DNA of 64,000 nt from Gigaspora rosea (GCA_003550325.1 QKWP01001270.1:28464-92463), one strand, 5' to 3'; numbered from the stretch's first letter, positions 1 to 13,199 are shown. Notes: generated by a model from the letters alone, not told the origin. Numbers and translations are program-made.

Positions 1-528
1 TGAAGATTTGAGTAGAATCTTGTCACAGAGTAGCAAGTCCTCAAAGCATAAAAGAAAGTGATTAGATAAGGGTGTAGGATCATCAGGTAAGTATATATGT
101 GCTTCTTTGTAATCTGTTGTTTTGTTTGTATAAATAGATATTTTGATGTATTGTTGAGAATAGTACTGAGGGTAGTTATCATGTATGTATCGTAAAAAGG
201 ATCCAATTGTTTGAGATGGTAGTAAGATTGGTAGTTTGTAGTAACAAAGAAATCTATTGTAGCACGTAGTGGAGGTGTTTTGGTTTAGGTTTTGTAAAGT
301 TTGTACCTCAGAAGGATGGGATGAATTGGTATCTGAGGTATGTTTATGTTCTGTAGAAGCGCTCGCCGTTTTATGCTCGGTTCTCACAGCTGCGCAGGAT
401 ACCATAGTCTGCCCTGTTCGTTGGGTCTGACCGTCGTTATCTTGGTCCTCTGCATAAATAGGCTTTTCTGTCTGCCTACTTATATCATTCTCCTCCAAAA
501 ATGGTCTACAACTAGTAGAGGACATCAT
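1..528 (-). CDS. hypothetical protein, partial (runs off left edge)
   Basis: The minus strand is open without a stop from a TAA at 565-567 to the window edge. The first Met is at 528, followed at once by a second at 525, giving 176 codons. The first part is polar and Ser/Thr/Gln-rich; the later part is Tyr-rich with hydrophobic stretches and ends in a Leu-rich segment. I do not recognise the family. The stretch is less AT-rich than its surroundings, which favours coding. Against it, the plus strand has a strong splice-donor consensus (CAG then GTAAGT) at about 84-92, just after a short open tail ending at a TGA at 59-61. The plus strand could therefore be the end of a gene instead. Only sequence to the left can decide. 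Confidence 0.4.
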   Translation of the reverse strand, partial: MMSSTSCRPFLEENDISRQTEKPIYAEDQDNDGQTQRTGQTMVSCAAVRTEHKTASASTEHKHTSDTNSSHPSEVQTLQNLNQNTSTTCYNRFLCYYKLPILLPSQTIGSFLRYIHDNYPQYYSQQYIKISIYTNKTTDYKEAHIYLPDDPTPLSNHFLLCFEDLLLCDKILLKSS

Positions 529-677
529 TATTTTGGAGGCGGCAGCTGCGTAATCATAACTGATTTATAAATACTTCTCATAAATAAAATCTAGCATTTT
601 GCTAAGTGATAATTCTATCCGATACACTAAGTATAAAAACCAAACATTAAGTTAATATTTGAATATTGGTTTAAACA

Positions 678-3191
678 ATGATGAAAGACGGTTTTGATGA
701 TTATCCTGATAATTATTATCCTGATAACTATTATCCTGATGACTATTATCCTGACAATAACCCTGAAATTGCAAAAAGTTCAGGAACTTCAACCGAGACC
801 TTTAATTCATCAGCAACTACTAAACCTAGTACTCAAGTAACATCTGATGCTCCAACAATATCTTCAGAAAATAAAAAAAATGTAACAGAATTAATAATAA
901 GTTAAAGGTTCTAGAATAACTAATAGCTTTATTTTTTTATTCTATCCAAAAAAGAGCCCGAAAATAAAAGGAAATACAACTGTAAAAGACTATCATTTAC
1001 TTGTGAATACTTCGAAAAAACGAAAAATGATAAAGGCAAAGAGATACGAGTTTGTAAAATAGTGAATGAGGATGGAATTAAGTGTGGCCAACCATATAAA
1101 AATGTAGGAAGTTCAACAGGAAACCTTATTGTATATCTTAGGGACAGCCATGAAATTGTTTCACAAGACTATATTAAAGTTCTAAAAAAGGTAATTACAA
1201 ATAGAAGAACCAATTACAAATTTAATAAAAAGGCTAAAAATTAAACTTTTAGCCATGAGACTCTAAAATTACTGATTTTGTGCGAAATGCTCACCCACAT
1301 CCTATCCATATTCAAAAACAACGTGAAGAAACGGTCCTAAAATGAATGTTACTTACAAATCCGCCGCTCTTCATGAAGTGTACAAAAAAAAAAAGACTGA
1401 ATTTGATCCTTCTTTTATTATTCCAGGAGAAAAAAAAATTAGAACCATAATTGTCAAAAGCTATAACTATAATAGAAAAAATTTAAAAAATCTTCTTAGT
1501 CAAACTATAAAAAATATTTCACTTACCATGGATTTCTGGTCAAGCAGAGCCAAGCATGGATACCCCAGAATTACTGCTACTTGGATTATGCCAAATTTCG
1601 AAATAAAAGATATAATCTTAGAAAATAAATATGTGCCTGCTCCACACTCTAGTAAAGTTATAGCTAATGAGCTCTACAAGTGTATTAATGCTTGGAATCT
1701 TGAGAATCGTATAACATCAATCACTACTGATAACAGAAAAAATATGGTTTCAGCCTTCCCTTTATTAAACCAGAAAGATGGATACAAAAAAATCAAACGT
1801 CTTTCGTGTGCAGCCCATACACTTCAGTTGGCAATTGGAAATGGTCTAGCACATGCAGAAATTCTGGTGGCACAAACAAGAAGGCTAATTCAATTTTTTC
1901 AGTATCAAAAACAAATTAAGAGGTTAGAAGATGTGCAAAAAAATCTTGGCTATACGGATGTTTTGCGTTGCATTCAGGTAGTAATATGGATCAATAAATT
2001 AATAATTTAGTTAGCTGAGTTGGCAATTAATCAATTAATAGTTGGATCAAAACTATTAATTGATTAGTTGTTAACTCAGCTAACTAAACGTTTAATCAAT
2101 TAATTGATTACCGTATTTTCACAAAATAGGCATGAGGCGTTATTTAAAAATTGTGCCTACCTAAAACTCTATGCAAGGCTATCTCTAAATAATGCGCATA
2201 TAGTATCTGTGATATAAGTACCAATTTTTCTTTGCACAGCTATTTATATATAATATACATGGTCATAATTTGGAAAAATAGATTATTAAAAAATCTATCC
2301 TTGTCTTAAAATAACACCTATGCGCGTACTCTAATTAGTGTGTACTCTAATTAACGTGTATATCCAAAATAACACGCAGATAAGCGTTATTTCATGAAAG
2401 TACGGTTGTTACAATAATTGATTTGCTATTAATTTTTTAAAAATATTCAATGATGAATCAATTATATTCTTTAACTTGATTCATAACACTATATTCAGAA
2501 CGTATCCACTTGCTGGAATTCTATGTATTATGCTTGGAATCGTCTGTTTTTTTTAAAAGATGCAATTATTCAGCTCCAAGCTATCTATATACGTCAGTTA
2601 ATTGGGAGATAAAAAAGATGGAAAAAAATTAAAACGGATCCTTCTTTCAGATGATGAATGGGACTTGCTAGATCAACTTATCGATTTGCTTATACCATTT
2701 GAGAAGGCGACATGAGAATTCTCAGGAAATACTTATGTAACGTTAAGTAAAGTCATTCCAAGTATTAAAGAAATGATATTTAATTTAGCAGATGAAGCAT
2801 TAGCATCATCGAATAATGCTCTGTTTTTGGATAAGAACACTGTGTTTGGCTCGGAAGATGAAGAAGTACAACCTATTGATTTCAATGATGATGAGGTTAT
2901 AAGTAATATTACAAAAAAAAATTTTTTAATTAAAATTCCTTTAGATACAACAGGCATTTTAGAAGAAGTTAAAAAGAATATTTATAAAGCATTAATCTAC
3001 TATTGGAATGATCCGAGTGATATTGGTTTGATAGCAGCTTTATTAGATCCATATTACAAAAATTTAGATTTCCTAGGTGATGACTCAGAAAAGCAACTGA
3101 TTATTCAAAGGCTTTGTGATAAATTCAGCGAATTAGAGGAACAAGCACCTGAATTATCTACACGTCTAACTAGTGATTTGATCCGTCTAAA
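678..3191 (+). pseudogene. hAT transposase, N-terminal two thirds (split copy 1)
   Basis: Decayed hAT-superfamily transposase. An Asp/Tyr-rich leader with repeated PDNYY units starts at ATG 678. A BED zinc finger follows at about 954-1244 (Cys pair, then STGNL and a final His). The RNase H-like core is at 1342-1977, with the first catalytic Asp in TMDFWSSRAKHGY and the second in TTDNRKNM. A GT-AG intron fits 1978-2498, joining CIQ to NVSTCWN in frame. Coding resumes to about 3191. Damage: stops after the leader; TGT where the BED Trp is expected; Tyr where the BED finger normally has its first His; TGA at 2713-2715 where relatives would have Arg. The frame stops abruptly at 3191, exactly at the target duplication of a large insertion, and resumes at 13441. 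It is not functional as it stands. Confidence 0.85.
2007..2087. repeat. snap-back palindrome in the hAT copy 1 intron
   Basis: Two arms of about 37 bases, beginning TTAGTTAGCTGAGTT and ending AACTCAGCTAACTAA, are near-perfect reverse complements around a short centre. This is a miniature foldback element. It lies wholly within the inferred intron 1978-2498, so it need not have harmed the reading frame. Confidence 0.75.
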
Positions 3192-3196
3192 AAATC

Positions 3197-3453
3197 GCCA
3201 CCCGGGTCACCCATCGGGTGGGCCATGTGCCACCCGGGTGAAAAACGGGTCAATTGTCCACCTGGGTCACCCGGTTCATCTATAACGGGTCACCTGTTTT
3301 ATTTATGACGGGTCACCCGGTTCATCTATAATGGGTCACCTGTTTCATTTATGACGGGTCACCTGTTTCACTTATGACGAGTCACCCGTTTCATTTATGA
3401 CAGGTCACCCGTTTCATCTATAACGGGTCGCCCATTTCATAACAGGTCACGAC
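3197..3453. repeat. left subterminal GGGTCACC word array
   Basis: About ten imperfect copies of a GGGTCACCCG/GGGTCACCTG word, spaced roughly 20 bases apart by TTCATCTATAAC-like spacers. It is the left end of the 10.2-kb element. In hAT elements, subterminal repeats bind transposase, so that role is likely here. It is interrupted at 3454 by another insertion. Confidence 0.8.
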
Positions 3454-5514
3454 TAGTGATGCGAACGGCTTGGCTCGGCTCGGCTTACGGCTAGCATTTA
3501 CTAAGCTAAGCTGATCCTTCGGTCCTAAAACCAGAGCCGAGCCATTTATAAGCCGATCACCCTTAAGCTGAGCCGATCTTTCGGCTCTACAACCAGAACT
3601 ATAAGCCGATTATCCTCAAGCTGGGCACTGATCACCCTCAAACCAAGCCGAGCTGCTAATTTGGTAATATGATTTCACAAAAAACTTCTTAATGTTAATG
3701 TGAATGACTTTTTTAGACCTTGCTGTGTATTCATAATTATATTTAAATAAAAAAGAAAAAAAAGTAAATTAAAAGAAAAATAAGGTATTATCTCTTAATG
3801 CGTTAGATAGGTGCAGGCAAATTTGCCTGCAAAAAGTTATGTATATATAGGTTTAAAAAATTTTTTATAAAACTTTATGTAATATTTCAATATAATATTT
3901 ATTAAGGTCGAATGTTATTTTTAAACTATAAATTATAAACATTAATTATACTTTATAAAAATTTAGCATAATTTAAAATTGACCGATTTTTATAAAGTAA
4001 AATTAAATAATTAAGTTATTAATATTAAAAATTTTTTTAAATATGTTCGAACCCTTAAAATATTACTAAATCTTTACCTTAAGTATTAATCCATATAAAA
4101 AAATTATATTTATTTAATATATATATTTAAAATACATATGTACGTGTGTATACATGTACGTACGTGCAATATGTATATATAAGATATATACAACGACAAT
4201 GTATTTGTATTACTTCTACGCCCTTTCCACCTTTCTCTAGCCTTTTCTTTATTAATTTGTTTTTTATTATCTAGAATAATCGCATTGGTTTTATTGGTTA
4301 ATTCTTCCATATCAGCATTACTATTATAGTCGCTATCTTCAAAAATCTCATCTAGTAAAGAAGCTTCTTGTGTACGTGAAAAAAATGAAAATCGTCAGGA
4401 TCCAACAAATCAGCAGGTAATTCTTCATTGCTTTGCATTATAACAAACTAAAGAACAAATATTCACTTAAAGCGAGCCTGAATTCAATTTAAATTAATAA
4501 ATGTTTTTTTTTTAATTTATTTATTAATTTATTTCCAACTGGCGTAAAAGTATTAAATTGGCGTATATATTTTATCATTATAATTTCAGATATTTATAAA
4601 TATTTATAATGCTCAAGTCAATTTAAACAGTATTGTCTCGCTTTGAATTGACAAGAACACTAACATTTGTTGTAAAATATTAAAATTTTAAAGGTGTACA
4701 TATGTTTTTTTTAAAAAAATCGATTGCTGCAATTAACAAATAATAATCCCAAAAATCGCTTTTAAAAAGTTTAAAGCAAACGACCCTTTTGTAAAACAAT
4801 AGCATGAGAATAATAAAATTTTAAAAAAAGGCACTAAACTTTATTTAAATAATTTATAATGATTTTTTAAGTTCGATCAACATAATGTGTGGCGCAGTAA
4901 TGTGTGATAGGCATAAATTCGAGTTAGTGTTAATCACCAGTAATGTGATTTATACAATTGACATTTTACTACAATGTTAATAAAGTCTAACCAAATAAAT
5001 TAAGGTATCTTTTAGGGGGACTTCTCTTATCTCATTTTTTATCAATTACATTAAAATTAGATTTTGCAGGCAGATTTGCCTGCATGACGTATTAAGAGAT
5101 AGATAAAAAATTTTTCATTTATAAAATCCCGAATTAAAATGCAATTGGGTCACTATAAAGTTATTAGCATTCAAGGAAACTTTGATTTTTTATTGAGCTA
5201 GTTAGGGAATCTTTTAACTATTTACAACATAGGTTTCTTGTTTTTTAAAAAAGCGTGATAAAGTTGTGCACAATTTAAGTCACAATACTAGATAATCTAC
5301 TAATAGTCAACCATTTTTGGAGCCGATACTTTATTAGTAGACCCATAGCTGAGCCAATGATCGGCTTCAAGGTCTTTAGCCAAGCCATTTTTGGAGCTGA
5401 TACCTTATTAATAGACCCATAGCTGAGCTGATGATCGGCTCAGCTTAGCTGTTCGGCTTGCGGCTCAGCTTAGCCGTTCGGCTTGCAGCTCGGCTCTAGC
5501 CATTCGTATTACTA
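3454..5514. mobile_element. non-autonomous hAT-type element, GGCTCGGCT family
   Basis: Ends TAGTGATGCGAACGGCT (left) and, reversed, TAGTAATACGAATGGCT (right). Flanked by GTCACGAC at 3446-3453 and GTCATGAC at 5515-5522, an 8-bp target duplication differing by one C-to-T. About 200 bases at each end are dense in GGCTCGGCT / AGCCGATC words in inverted orientation. The 1.7-kb middle is AT-rich with no credible gene; short open frames near 4110-4310 are low-complexity. It is inserted in the left word array of the 10.2-kb element. Confidence 0.85.
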
Positions 5515-5799
5515 GTCATGACAATCATGCTCGTGTTTTACGTCGAGGTAGGACCGTCCCAAATATGGAAAGTGTGTCATATGTAGATTAGCCAATCAAT
5601 CATAGATTTTTAAAAAGATAAAATTAATAAAATCAAAGCGAAATTAAAGAATTTAATTAAGGCTTATATTTCAAGTTCAAAATAAATGCCGCTAGATACT
5701 TTTACAAGATAGACAAAACATGCCTTTATTTATTTAGATACATTTTTAACTGATTTACAATTATCATTAACAAACTCATCATAGTCTCTTATACCATAT

Positions 5800-6635
5800 T
5801 AGGGATGAGAATCGATTCTAAAAACTTTAATTGATGATCGAATCAGTTATAATCGATTTATAATCGATAATCAAATCCTATATATATGTTGTTATCACTT
5901 AACTAATCTTAATAATAAAAAGCTTAATTATTTGGGCAATATTATTTATTCATTGTGTAAAAATTAAGAAATAACCTTAAAAATTAAAAATAAACTTAGC
6001 CAATATAGTATGCTAGGTATAAACTATAGGCTTAAAATTTAATAAAACAATACGCCTTATATTTACAAACATATAGCCGTCAATATTTACTTACCAGAGA
6101 ATAGTTAGAAATAATTAAGCATAACAATTTTAAACATTTACAATAACTTGCGAAATAAAGATAGCTGAGTACAAACTAAAGGCTAACCTAAATGACTTAT
6201 AAAGTTGGCTATTTTTAAGATAAATAAATAACTTGAAAATTAGTAAAAGTTATTATAATTAAAACGATTATTCACCTAAAATCGATTCTAATGCAAGAAT
6301 CGATTCAAAAAATATGTAATCGTTTCTAGAAACAATTATTGTGCTTTGCAAAAAGATGTGACCTCTGCAGATCACAATGTTGTGTGAAAATCGGTGATTC
6401 TATAGATTTTAAGAATTAAACCGATTTAAAAGAAATAAAAGAATGAATGTAACCAATCAAAAATATAACGTAACAGACAATCTGGAATATCAGTGATTCT
6501 CAGTCATCATTATTAAAAAAATCACTGGGTCACATCTTTTTGCAAAGCACTATAAAACGATTACATTCAAATGAGAATTGATTCTAATTCGATTAACGAT
6601 TAAATCGATTATCATAGAATCGATTTTCATCCCTA
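5800..6635. mobile_element. hAT-type MITE, TAGGGATG/AATCGATT family
   Basis: Terminal inverted repeats TAGGGATGAGAATCGATT (left) and TAGGGATGAAAATCGATT (right, reversed). Target duplication TACCATAT at 5792-5799 and TACCGTAT at 6636-6643, 7 of 8 identical. Subterminal words are AATCGATT and ATAATCGAT. No coding capacity. It hosts a nested inverted-repeat element at 6341-6550. Confidence 0.88.
6341..6550. mobile_element. nested inverted-repeat element (GTGCTTTGCAAAAAG family)
   Basis: A perfect 22-base terminal inverted repeat beginning GTGCTTTGCAAAAAG closes a 210-base unit with no gene. A related unit lies at 40803-40980, again inside a TAGGGATG-family element. No convincing target duplication was found. 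Confidence 0.75.
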
Positions 6636-6643
6636 TACCGTAT

Positions 6644-7368
6644 CTTATATCTAATTTAAAACTTGAATACCTCATACAATTTCTTATTACACGCCACTAT
6701 ACTATTAAAAAACTTTTGATATAGGTATAAACACAAGTATATTATAAACTTCTCTTCGCATATAAGCTTTTATAGCCTAAAAAAAAATAAACTTAAAAAT
6801 TAATATTTACGTATATTATATAACTTTGGTTTTGTTTTTTTTTGAAAATGTTTGTATAATATAACAATAAATATTATATAAACTACTATCTCATGTCTGC
6901 GTTACCTTTGCTAAATCATTGTTTCGAACGTCTTACCTTTTTTTTTGCACAACACACGTAATTGTAACAAGGTAATGACTTGCATTTTCTTAAAACTTTA
7001 GTGAGAAAATCGTACTATGAAAGTTGGTGGATCCAGATGGATTCAGCGAATATGTTGTAGGGCAGAGTGAAAGCATCAAGTTTACTTAGAATGATAAATC
7101 CCCTTTACCAAGGGTTGAGCTTCTGAAAAAAGTACTGTAAACCACCTTTTTATCAATTAACAATCTTGTGTAACATGCCCTGGATCATTGACTGTCTATA
7201 AAACTGAAATTTTCCGACAGTACTATCTGTGCAACTAACAGATCTAATCTAAGATTTAATAATTTGATTTTACTTGTTCAGGATATTTTATTAAATATAT
7301 TTGATATATTGAAGTTTGAAGTTATTACATAAGTACGTTACTATATATATTACATATTTAGTCTATAT
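6644..7368. other. non-coding interior of the 10.2-kb element
   Basis: AT-rich with no recognisable gene or strong repeat. It is downstream of the minus-strand hAT transposase and may be its 3' flank. Confidence 0.5.
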
Positions 7369-9726
7369 TTAGTCCCAAATCTTACAATACAAGCTGTTAC
7401 GCTTAACAAACAACAATTTGCTCACAGTCTCAGGTGACAATCGGCTTCTTTTCAAAGTGATTTGGTTTCCCGCATCAGAGAAAAGTCGCTCGCTAGGAAC
7501 TGAAGTGGCGGGAATTGATAAATATTTACGAGCTATCCTACTTAAAATAGGAAAAGATTTCTGATTTTTACGCCACCAGGCATAAAGATCAGCAGTTTCA
7601 GATAAGATATTTTCATTTAAATAGTTGTCAATCTCAGATTTGTTATTTACTTCTTGACTACTACTAAAGATCTTTTTCATAAAACTAGGTGCGGTAGTTT
7701 CTTTATAATGGATTTCTGGTTCGTCGGCTATAGTTGTCTCTTTCCAAATTTGAAATTCGTCTCGCAATTTACCAATTGTTTCAGTTCGTAAGGTATTAGT
7801 CCATGCATTCATTGATTTTAATCGAGGATCTAGAAGGGTGGCTAATAGTTTAATATCTTCTGAATCTTGCCAGTAGTGCCACAAAGAATTATAAATTACT
7901 CCTCGAATTTTTGCAATTATAACTTTAGGTGAGAATTGACTTTCCATATCATTGTTAAGCTCTTTATTATTGAAATCTTCATTTAATAAATCTTTATCTA
8001 GAGTATGAAAATAGTAGCATTTGTTATTTTTTATAATAGTTACTTACAGGGGCGATGATTTTTTGCAGGAATATTTATTTATTTTCAAAAATAAATAAAT
8101 ATTCCCACAGAAAATCATTGTCCCTAATACAAATTAATTACATATTTACCATTATTAAAGTTATTCTCAGTAAATTCATCAAGTTCACCGTCGGCAAATT
8201 CAAACTTTAATAATTCAATAGCTGGATTAACAATTGAAAGAGTAACGTATTGAATTCCACTAAAATAAGTTGTCATTTCGTCGAATGGCTTAAGTACTTT
8301 AACCAATCCTTCTAACAATTCCCATTCATAATTTTTAAGCATGCATTGGTTTAACTTTTCAGAGCCTTCTTTAGCACTAGGTTCTTTTTGTAGAAGTAAA
8401 GTCACAGAAAGCCACTCAATTGCCAGACGTAACTTTAGGAGTCTCTTCCAAGATTGATATAAAGAATTCCAGCAGGTTTTTGAGTCATTTATAGTACGTA
8501 AAATTGATAGAGTTTTTTCACATGTTTCTACTTCATCATTATCTAATTCAGATAAATTTTCATCTATATTTTCAGAATCATAAAGTTGGATAGGGTTTAT
8601 ACTAGTCGACTGACGGCTTGCCAAGTCAACTTGTACCTGATCAAGACATTGACTTTTTTTGAAGATTGAAAAAAGCTAATAAGCTTTTTAGTTTGTTTAA
8701 TATATGGATTTATAACTTTTAAGGCCTGTAATACTGTAAGTTGGAGTGTGTGTGAAGTACATGATAGATGCTCTACACCATTCCAAATTCTAATTGCTTT
8801 TTTCATATTTGCACTATTATCAGTTATTGTGCAAAAGACTTTATTAGCTAACTCAAACTCTTCAATTTTATTATATAAAAATTCCTTTATACTCTTAGCC
8901 ATGTGTGGATATTCGATCTTTTCAATAGATAGAAGTACATTATGTACTTCAAAGTTAGGTGTTAACCAGTGGAGAGTTACTCCAATATATCCATGATTAG
9001 CGCGGAATGTCCACAAATCTGTGGTTATAGAGGCTGTTTCATAGGTATCATTGAGTAATTTTTTAAGTTCTACTACATCTTTTTGATAAGCAATGTCAAT
9101 ATCCTTTTTAATACACTTGTAATTTGGTGGTTTAAATGCAGGATCAATTCGTTGCATCATTTTACGATAACCCTTTCCACATACACGTTAAATGCTAGGG
9201 AATCAGTAACCAACCATTTAGCCGTAACATTTTGTAACTCTGATTGTTTAGATGCATTATGCGGTCTTACTTGTCTAATCATGTCATTTATACTTAATTG
9301 TTGTTTTTCATTTGAACTTAGTGATTCATCTGCTCCGAAGACCTTATGAGCTGAACACAAATGCATTTTCATATTTCCAGTTGATCCATCATGTTTATAG
9401 CTCATATCACACTCAACTTCTGCACCTTTTCGAAATACAACTATCTTACAGACATCATTTTCGCCCACCTCTTCAAAATATTTCCAGACATAGCTTTTTC
9501 TACTAGAACTAGATGGTTTAGAAAGATTTACTCGAATCTTCTTTGCACTTGGTTCTTCAACTGGCTTATCAACGGCTTTTCTTCTGGTTACGCTAGTAGA
9601 AAATTCAACAATCACTTGAATATCATTATTAGAAATACGATCAATTTTAGAGATGAATTTACTATTACTATCTATACTTTTTAAAATTGTTATATCTAAA
9701 GTTATTTTATTTATTACAGCATGCAA
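7369..9726 (-). pseudogene. hAT transposase, nearly complete (copy 2)
   Basis: Decayed hAT transposase of roughly 700 codons. From the N terminus: a BED zinc finger (YVWKYFEE, Cys residues, GSTGNMKMHL then His) at about 9300-9510; the first catalytic Asp in TTDLWTFRANHGY and the second in TITDNSANM; and the hAT dimerisation region IPATSVPSERLFSDAG with the catalytic Glu near 7490. A GT-AG intron at 7998-8149 restores the frame exactly (FNN then DKDLLNED). Two single-base frameshifts break the gene, near 9180 and near 8660 next to an A run. There is no ATG at the start of the open frame, so the true N terminus is unknown. It lies inside the 10.2-kb hAT-type element and is the best candidate for that element's own transposase. 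Confidence 0.85.
8047..8136. repeat. snap-back palindrome in the hAT copy 2 intron
   Basis: Arms beginning AGGGGCGATGATTTT and ending AAAATCATTGTCCCTA pair over about 38 bases. It makes up most of the 152-base intron 7998-8149, so it sits where it does not disturb the protein. Confidence 0.75.
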
Positions 9727-9976
9727 ATTATTATCTCAAATAAAAGTGTATAAAAAACTAAACAAATTAATGTTAATCTTTATTAAAGGTCAGAACAAGC
9801 TCTTTATATACATGATGTTATTAATTAAACAACCATTATTCTAATGCTAATAATTTCGTTGACTATGGTTTTTAGATAATTAGAACAAAGGACGATATTA
9901 TGAGTGAATTGTACGACATTTTTTCAATAAGGGTCTCTTTTAACCTGGGCTAATCGTATGACTTTTTTGATTATAA

Positions 9977-10449
9977 TTTAATAACATCTGCATGATATAT
10001 ATAACGATGTTTCAATGAAGATTTAATATCGCTATGGCGAATTCTTTATATTTTTCCTTCTTTATATTTTCCATTCTCCTTATTATTCGGATCTATTTTA
10101 GAACATCAAAATGAATTATACGACGTTTCAATGAGGATTAAGGTTGTTATAGAAAGCTTTTTATGGTTTTCCTTCTTTATATTTTCTATTCACTTTATTA
10201 TTCAGATCTATTTCAGAACATCTACATGGATCATACAATAATGTTTAAATGAGGATTTAATATCGCTACAGCGTGTTCTTATGGTTTCCTTCTTTATATT
10301 TTCTATTCACTTAATTCTGATCTATTTCAGAACACCTGCATGGATCATACGATAACGTTTCAATGAGGATTTAATATCGCTACAGTGGGTTTCTATAATT
10401 TTCCATCTTTATATTTCTATTTTCCTTATTATTCAGATCTATTTCAGTT
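9977..10449. repeat. tandem repeat, about 116-base unit, four copies
   Basis: Copies begin near 10018, 10134, 10251 and 10363, with a partial unit before. Each contains ATTTAATATCGCT, TTCCTTCTTTATATTTT and CAGATCTATTTCAGAACA. It is upstream of the minus-strand transposase inside the 10.2-kb element. No open frame is conserved through it. Confidence 0.8.
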
Positions 10450-12598
10450 AATTTATCTTTGCATCGCCCCCTTTTACTATTGTCACTTATCCTTATGCAT
10501 AAATTTACCCACATTCTTTCTTACGTAGTATCTTTACCTTACATGCCACACTTAAAATTATTTTGTACATACGTACGTACGTACATACATACCTTTTCCT
10601 TATGCCATTTATGCAAGCATATTCATGGGATCTGTTATGCAGAATAAATGGTTAGACTATTATGTGAATTTAGAATTCCTGGACGGTGAGAAGGTGATGA
10701 CTAAGAGTTTAAAGGCTAAAACTAACTAATTCAATACTCAAACAACTAAACTACACTCTAAAGACTCTTAGAACCTTGAATTGGCAGGCGGAAAGAGGGC
10801 GTGGAAAGGAGTCTCAAGGTCTTTTCGAGTCTTACTGCGGCGATATTGGAGTTCAAGCTAAGTATAATCTTAATTATCCTTTATTCAGTTGTTTCCAAGC
10901 TTCAATAAGAGGCTAAAAGTGATTCTTCTTCTTGGTTTTAGGAGTACCGAGGCTTTAATTCTCAATTCTATCATTAGGATTCTCAACGATCGTCATGTGG
11001 GTCACGAAATTACGATAATCGATTGTTGTTCGATTAGAGGTAACAATGACGTTTGATCAAGGTTTGATCAATTATTGTTTTTATCAAAATAAGGACTGAA
11101 TTACTAATCAACGCTTCCTCTTTCTTATTCTAGGCAAAAATCGCTGGTCTAACGCAAGCAAGGTTCTACAGTATTTTACTAATAAGAGTTGATCGGAAGG
11201 AACTTAGAGTTGACATTTTTTACTCGAATTTTAAAAGGTCAAGACTCTACTTGGGTTATATGACAAAATAGTTTTTACGATAATAACGGGATAGAGCAAG
11301 TAATAACGTAATATTTTATATTGGACGAAACTTAGGGATAGGTAAACTACTTAGAGTTTTCTACTATTATGACTTCGAAGTTTATAACTCAACTCAGTTC
11401 TGTTTTATTTCAGAGCGAAAGAGGCTCTGCTTTTATACTTTTTTACAGGTTAAATATATACAAGGTTTTCCTTGGATTTATTCGCTAAAGCGAATAAATC
11501 TACTAAGTCTACTAAGGCGGCTAAAGCGGTTAAGGCGAATAAATTCGCTTATCCGACTTATTGAATCTATCCGGGAAAAAGTCCTACTGGATTTAATAAC
11601 TAAGCTAAGTTTTCGAAACTATATATTTATAATAATTCTAACATATAATAAGAATAATAATACTAATCAAAGAATAAAATTAAATGAAATTTTGTAGGGT
11701 CAGACGAACGGGGCCCTCACAACGGCATTCAGATAATTAAACCGTAAACTTAGAAGCTCTTTAACATTTACTTTGGACCTTCTAACTGTCGATTGGCCTG
11801 TTGTTAGCTTAATCGATCTAGCATCGCCACCAAAGTCAAGCACGTAATCGCTGGCTAAATTTTTGATTCAGGCTTGAGTATTATTTTAATATGAATTAAT
11901 AATTTAAAGAATTTTTTTTTAATTAACTATACTTAATATTTGCTATAAGTTAAGGAATTGTATGTTATTTACCCGATGACTTCAAAAATAATTTGTATCC
12001 TTGCATTGGATTAAGATCACAAAAATGCGTCTATAGAAGCAAAATTTTGGTCATACGAGGTTTGAATATATAGATAAATTTATTTACATTTAAACTTATT
12101 CAAATACCTAAAATTTTACACGCAAATTCGGTTTCAAGGATGTAAGGCGATTTGATTCTACAATTCAAAATTTTTATTATTTTAAATAAATATTCCTCAT
12201 CTTTACATATATTGCGGCCTTATGAATTTAGTAATCATTTTTTTTATTAAATGGTGCATTATTAGTTGGGTCTATATCTTAAAGTTTTACAATAAAAGCA
12301 TTTTATGTACGTACGTACCTGATTCTGCAATAGCATATGCGCATAATTCAGATTTTACCGCAGAAGCATATGCGACTGCGATATTCGCATATCAAGATGA
12401 ATTTCGCATAATTAATAAAGCATAATCTGCGCATAAATGTCCGGAATTAAAGATCGAGTAATATCGGGGTTCCTATTGGACGCAGCATTTGATTGTACGA
12501 AACATAAATTTCATAAATTATCAGATTTGAAATTTCAGAATGTTAAGTAATAAAACATATCGTTAAAATAGTATAAAAATTTAATAAGAAACATATAT
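10450..12598. other. non-coding interior of the 10.2-kb element
   Basis: No gene is recognisable. It contains a GTACGTACGTAC run near 10565, a purine-rich stretch of AAAGCGAATAAAT-like repeats at 11485-11560, and GCATAAT/GCATATGC words at 12330-12440 resembling those in the element at 39230-39646. Confidence 0.5.
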
Positions 12599-12892
12599 TA
12601 GGACACAAAGTTAATTTTTCGTTTTGCATAACATGGTGTTCCAAAATTTCAGTTGGCTGGTCGGATATTTTTTTTTTATAATCTACTGTAAATTAATATG
12701 TTCATGTTCACACCCAAAAAATTTTAGATTTTTTTTTCAGTTCTATCGGGTAATTCCAGAAAATTAAGGTCACCATCGGGTGACACCAAAGAAAAATTAA
12801 ATAGCAAAAAATGAGAATAATTGACATGATTGAAATTTAAAAAAAAGGTCGGCGGGTTATGCAAAACGAAAAATTAACTTTACGTGGCCTTA
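12599..12892. mobile_element. MITE, AGGCCACGCAAAGTT family, copy 1
   Basis: Inverted ends contain AAAGTTAATTTTTCGTTTTG on both sides over more than 30 bases. A second copy with the same ends is at 34579-34910 in the COQ5 intron. No clean target duplication was seen. Confidence 0.78.
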
Positions 12893-13199
12893 TACTAAAA
12901 TTTTGCAGGTAATTTTTTTGTTTGGCACAAAAGACAGTTTTGTAAACACGACTCTTTTCGTAATTTTATATTACACAGATTTTGTGGTTTTATTGGTAAG
13001 TTATTGATGGGGGTTCAGTACTTATAATAACGATAACGATAAAAATTTAATAACGATAAATTTCGTATATTTCTATCTGATCCGCATAATCTGTAGCATA
13101 ATTTTAAAAAATTTATCGCATAATTCGCATAATTCGATGTGTAGAGCAGGCAGAAATTGGGGCTTGTAGCAGCAGAAAATTAGGATCCCTAACCCAAGG

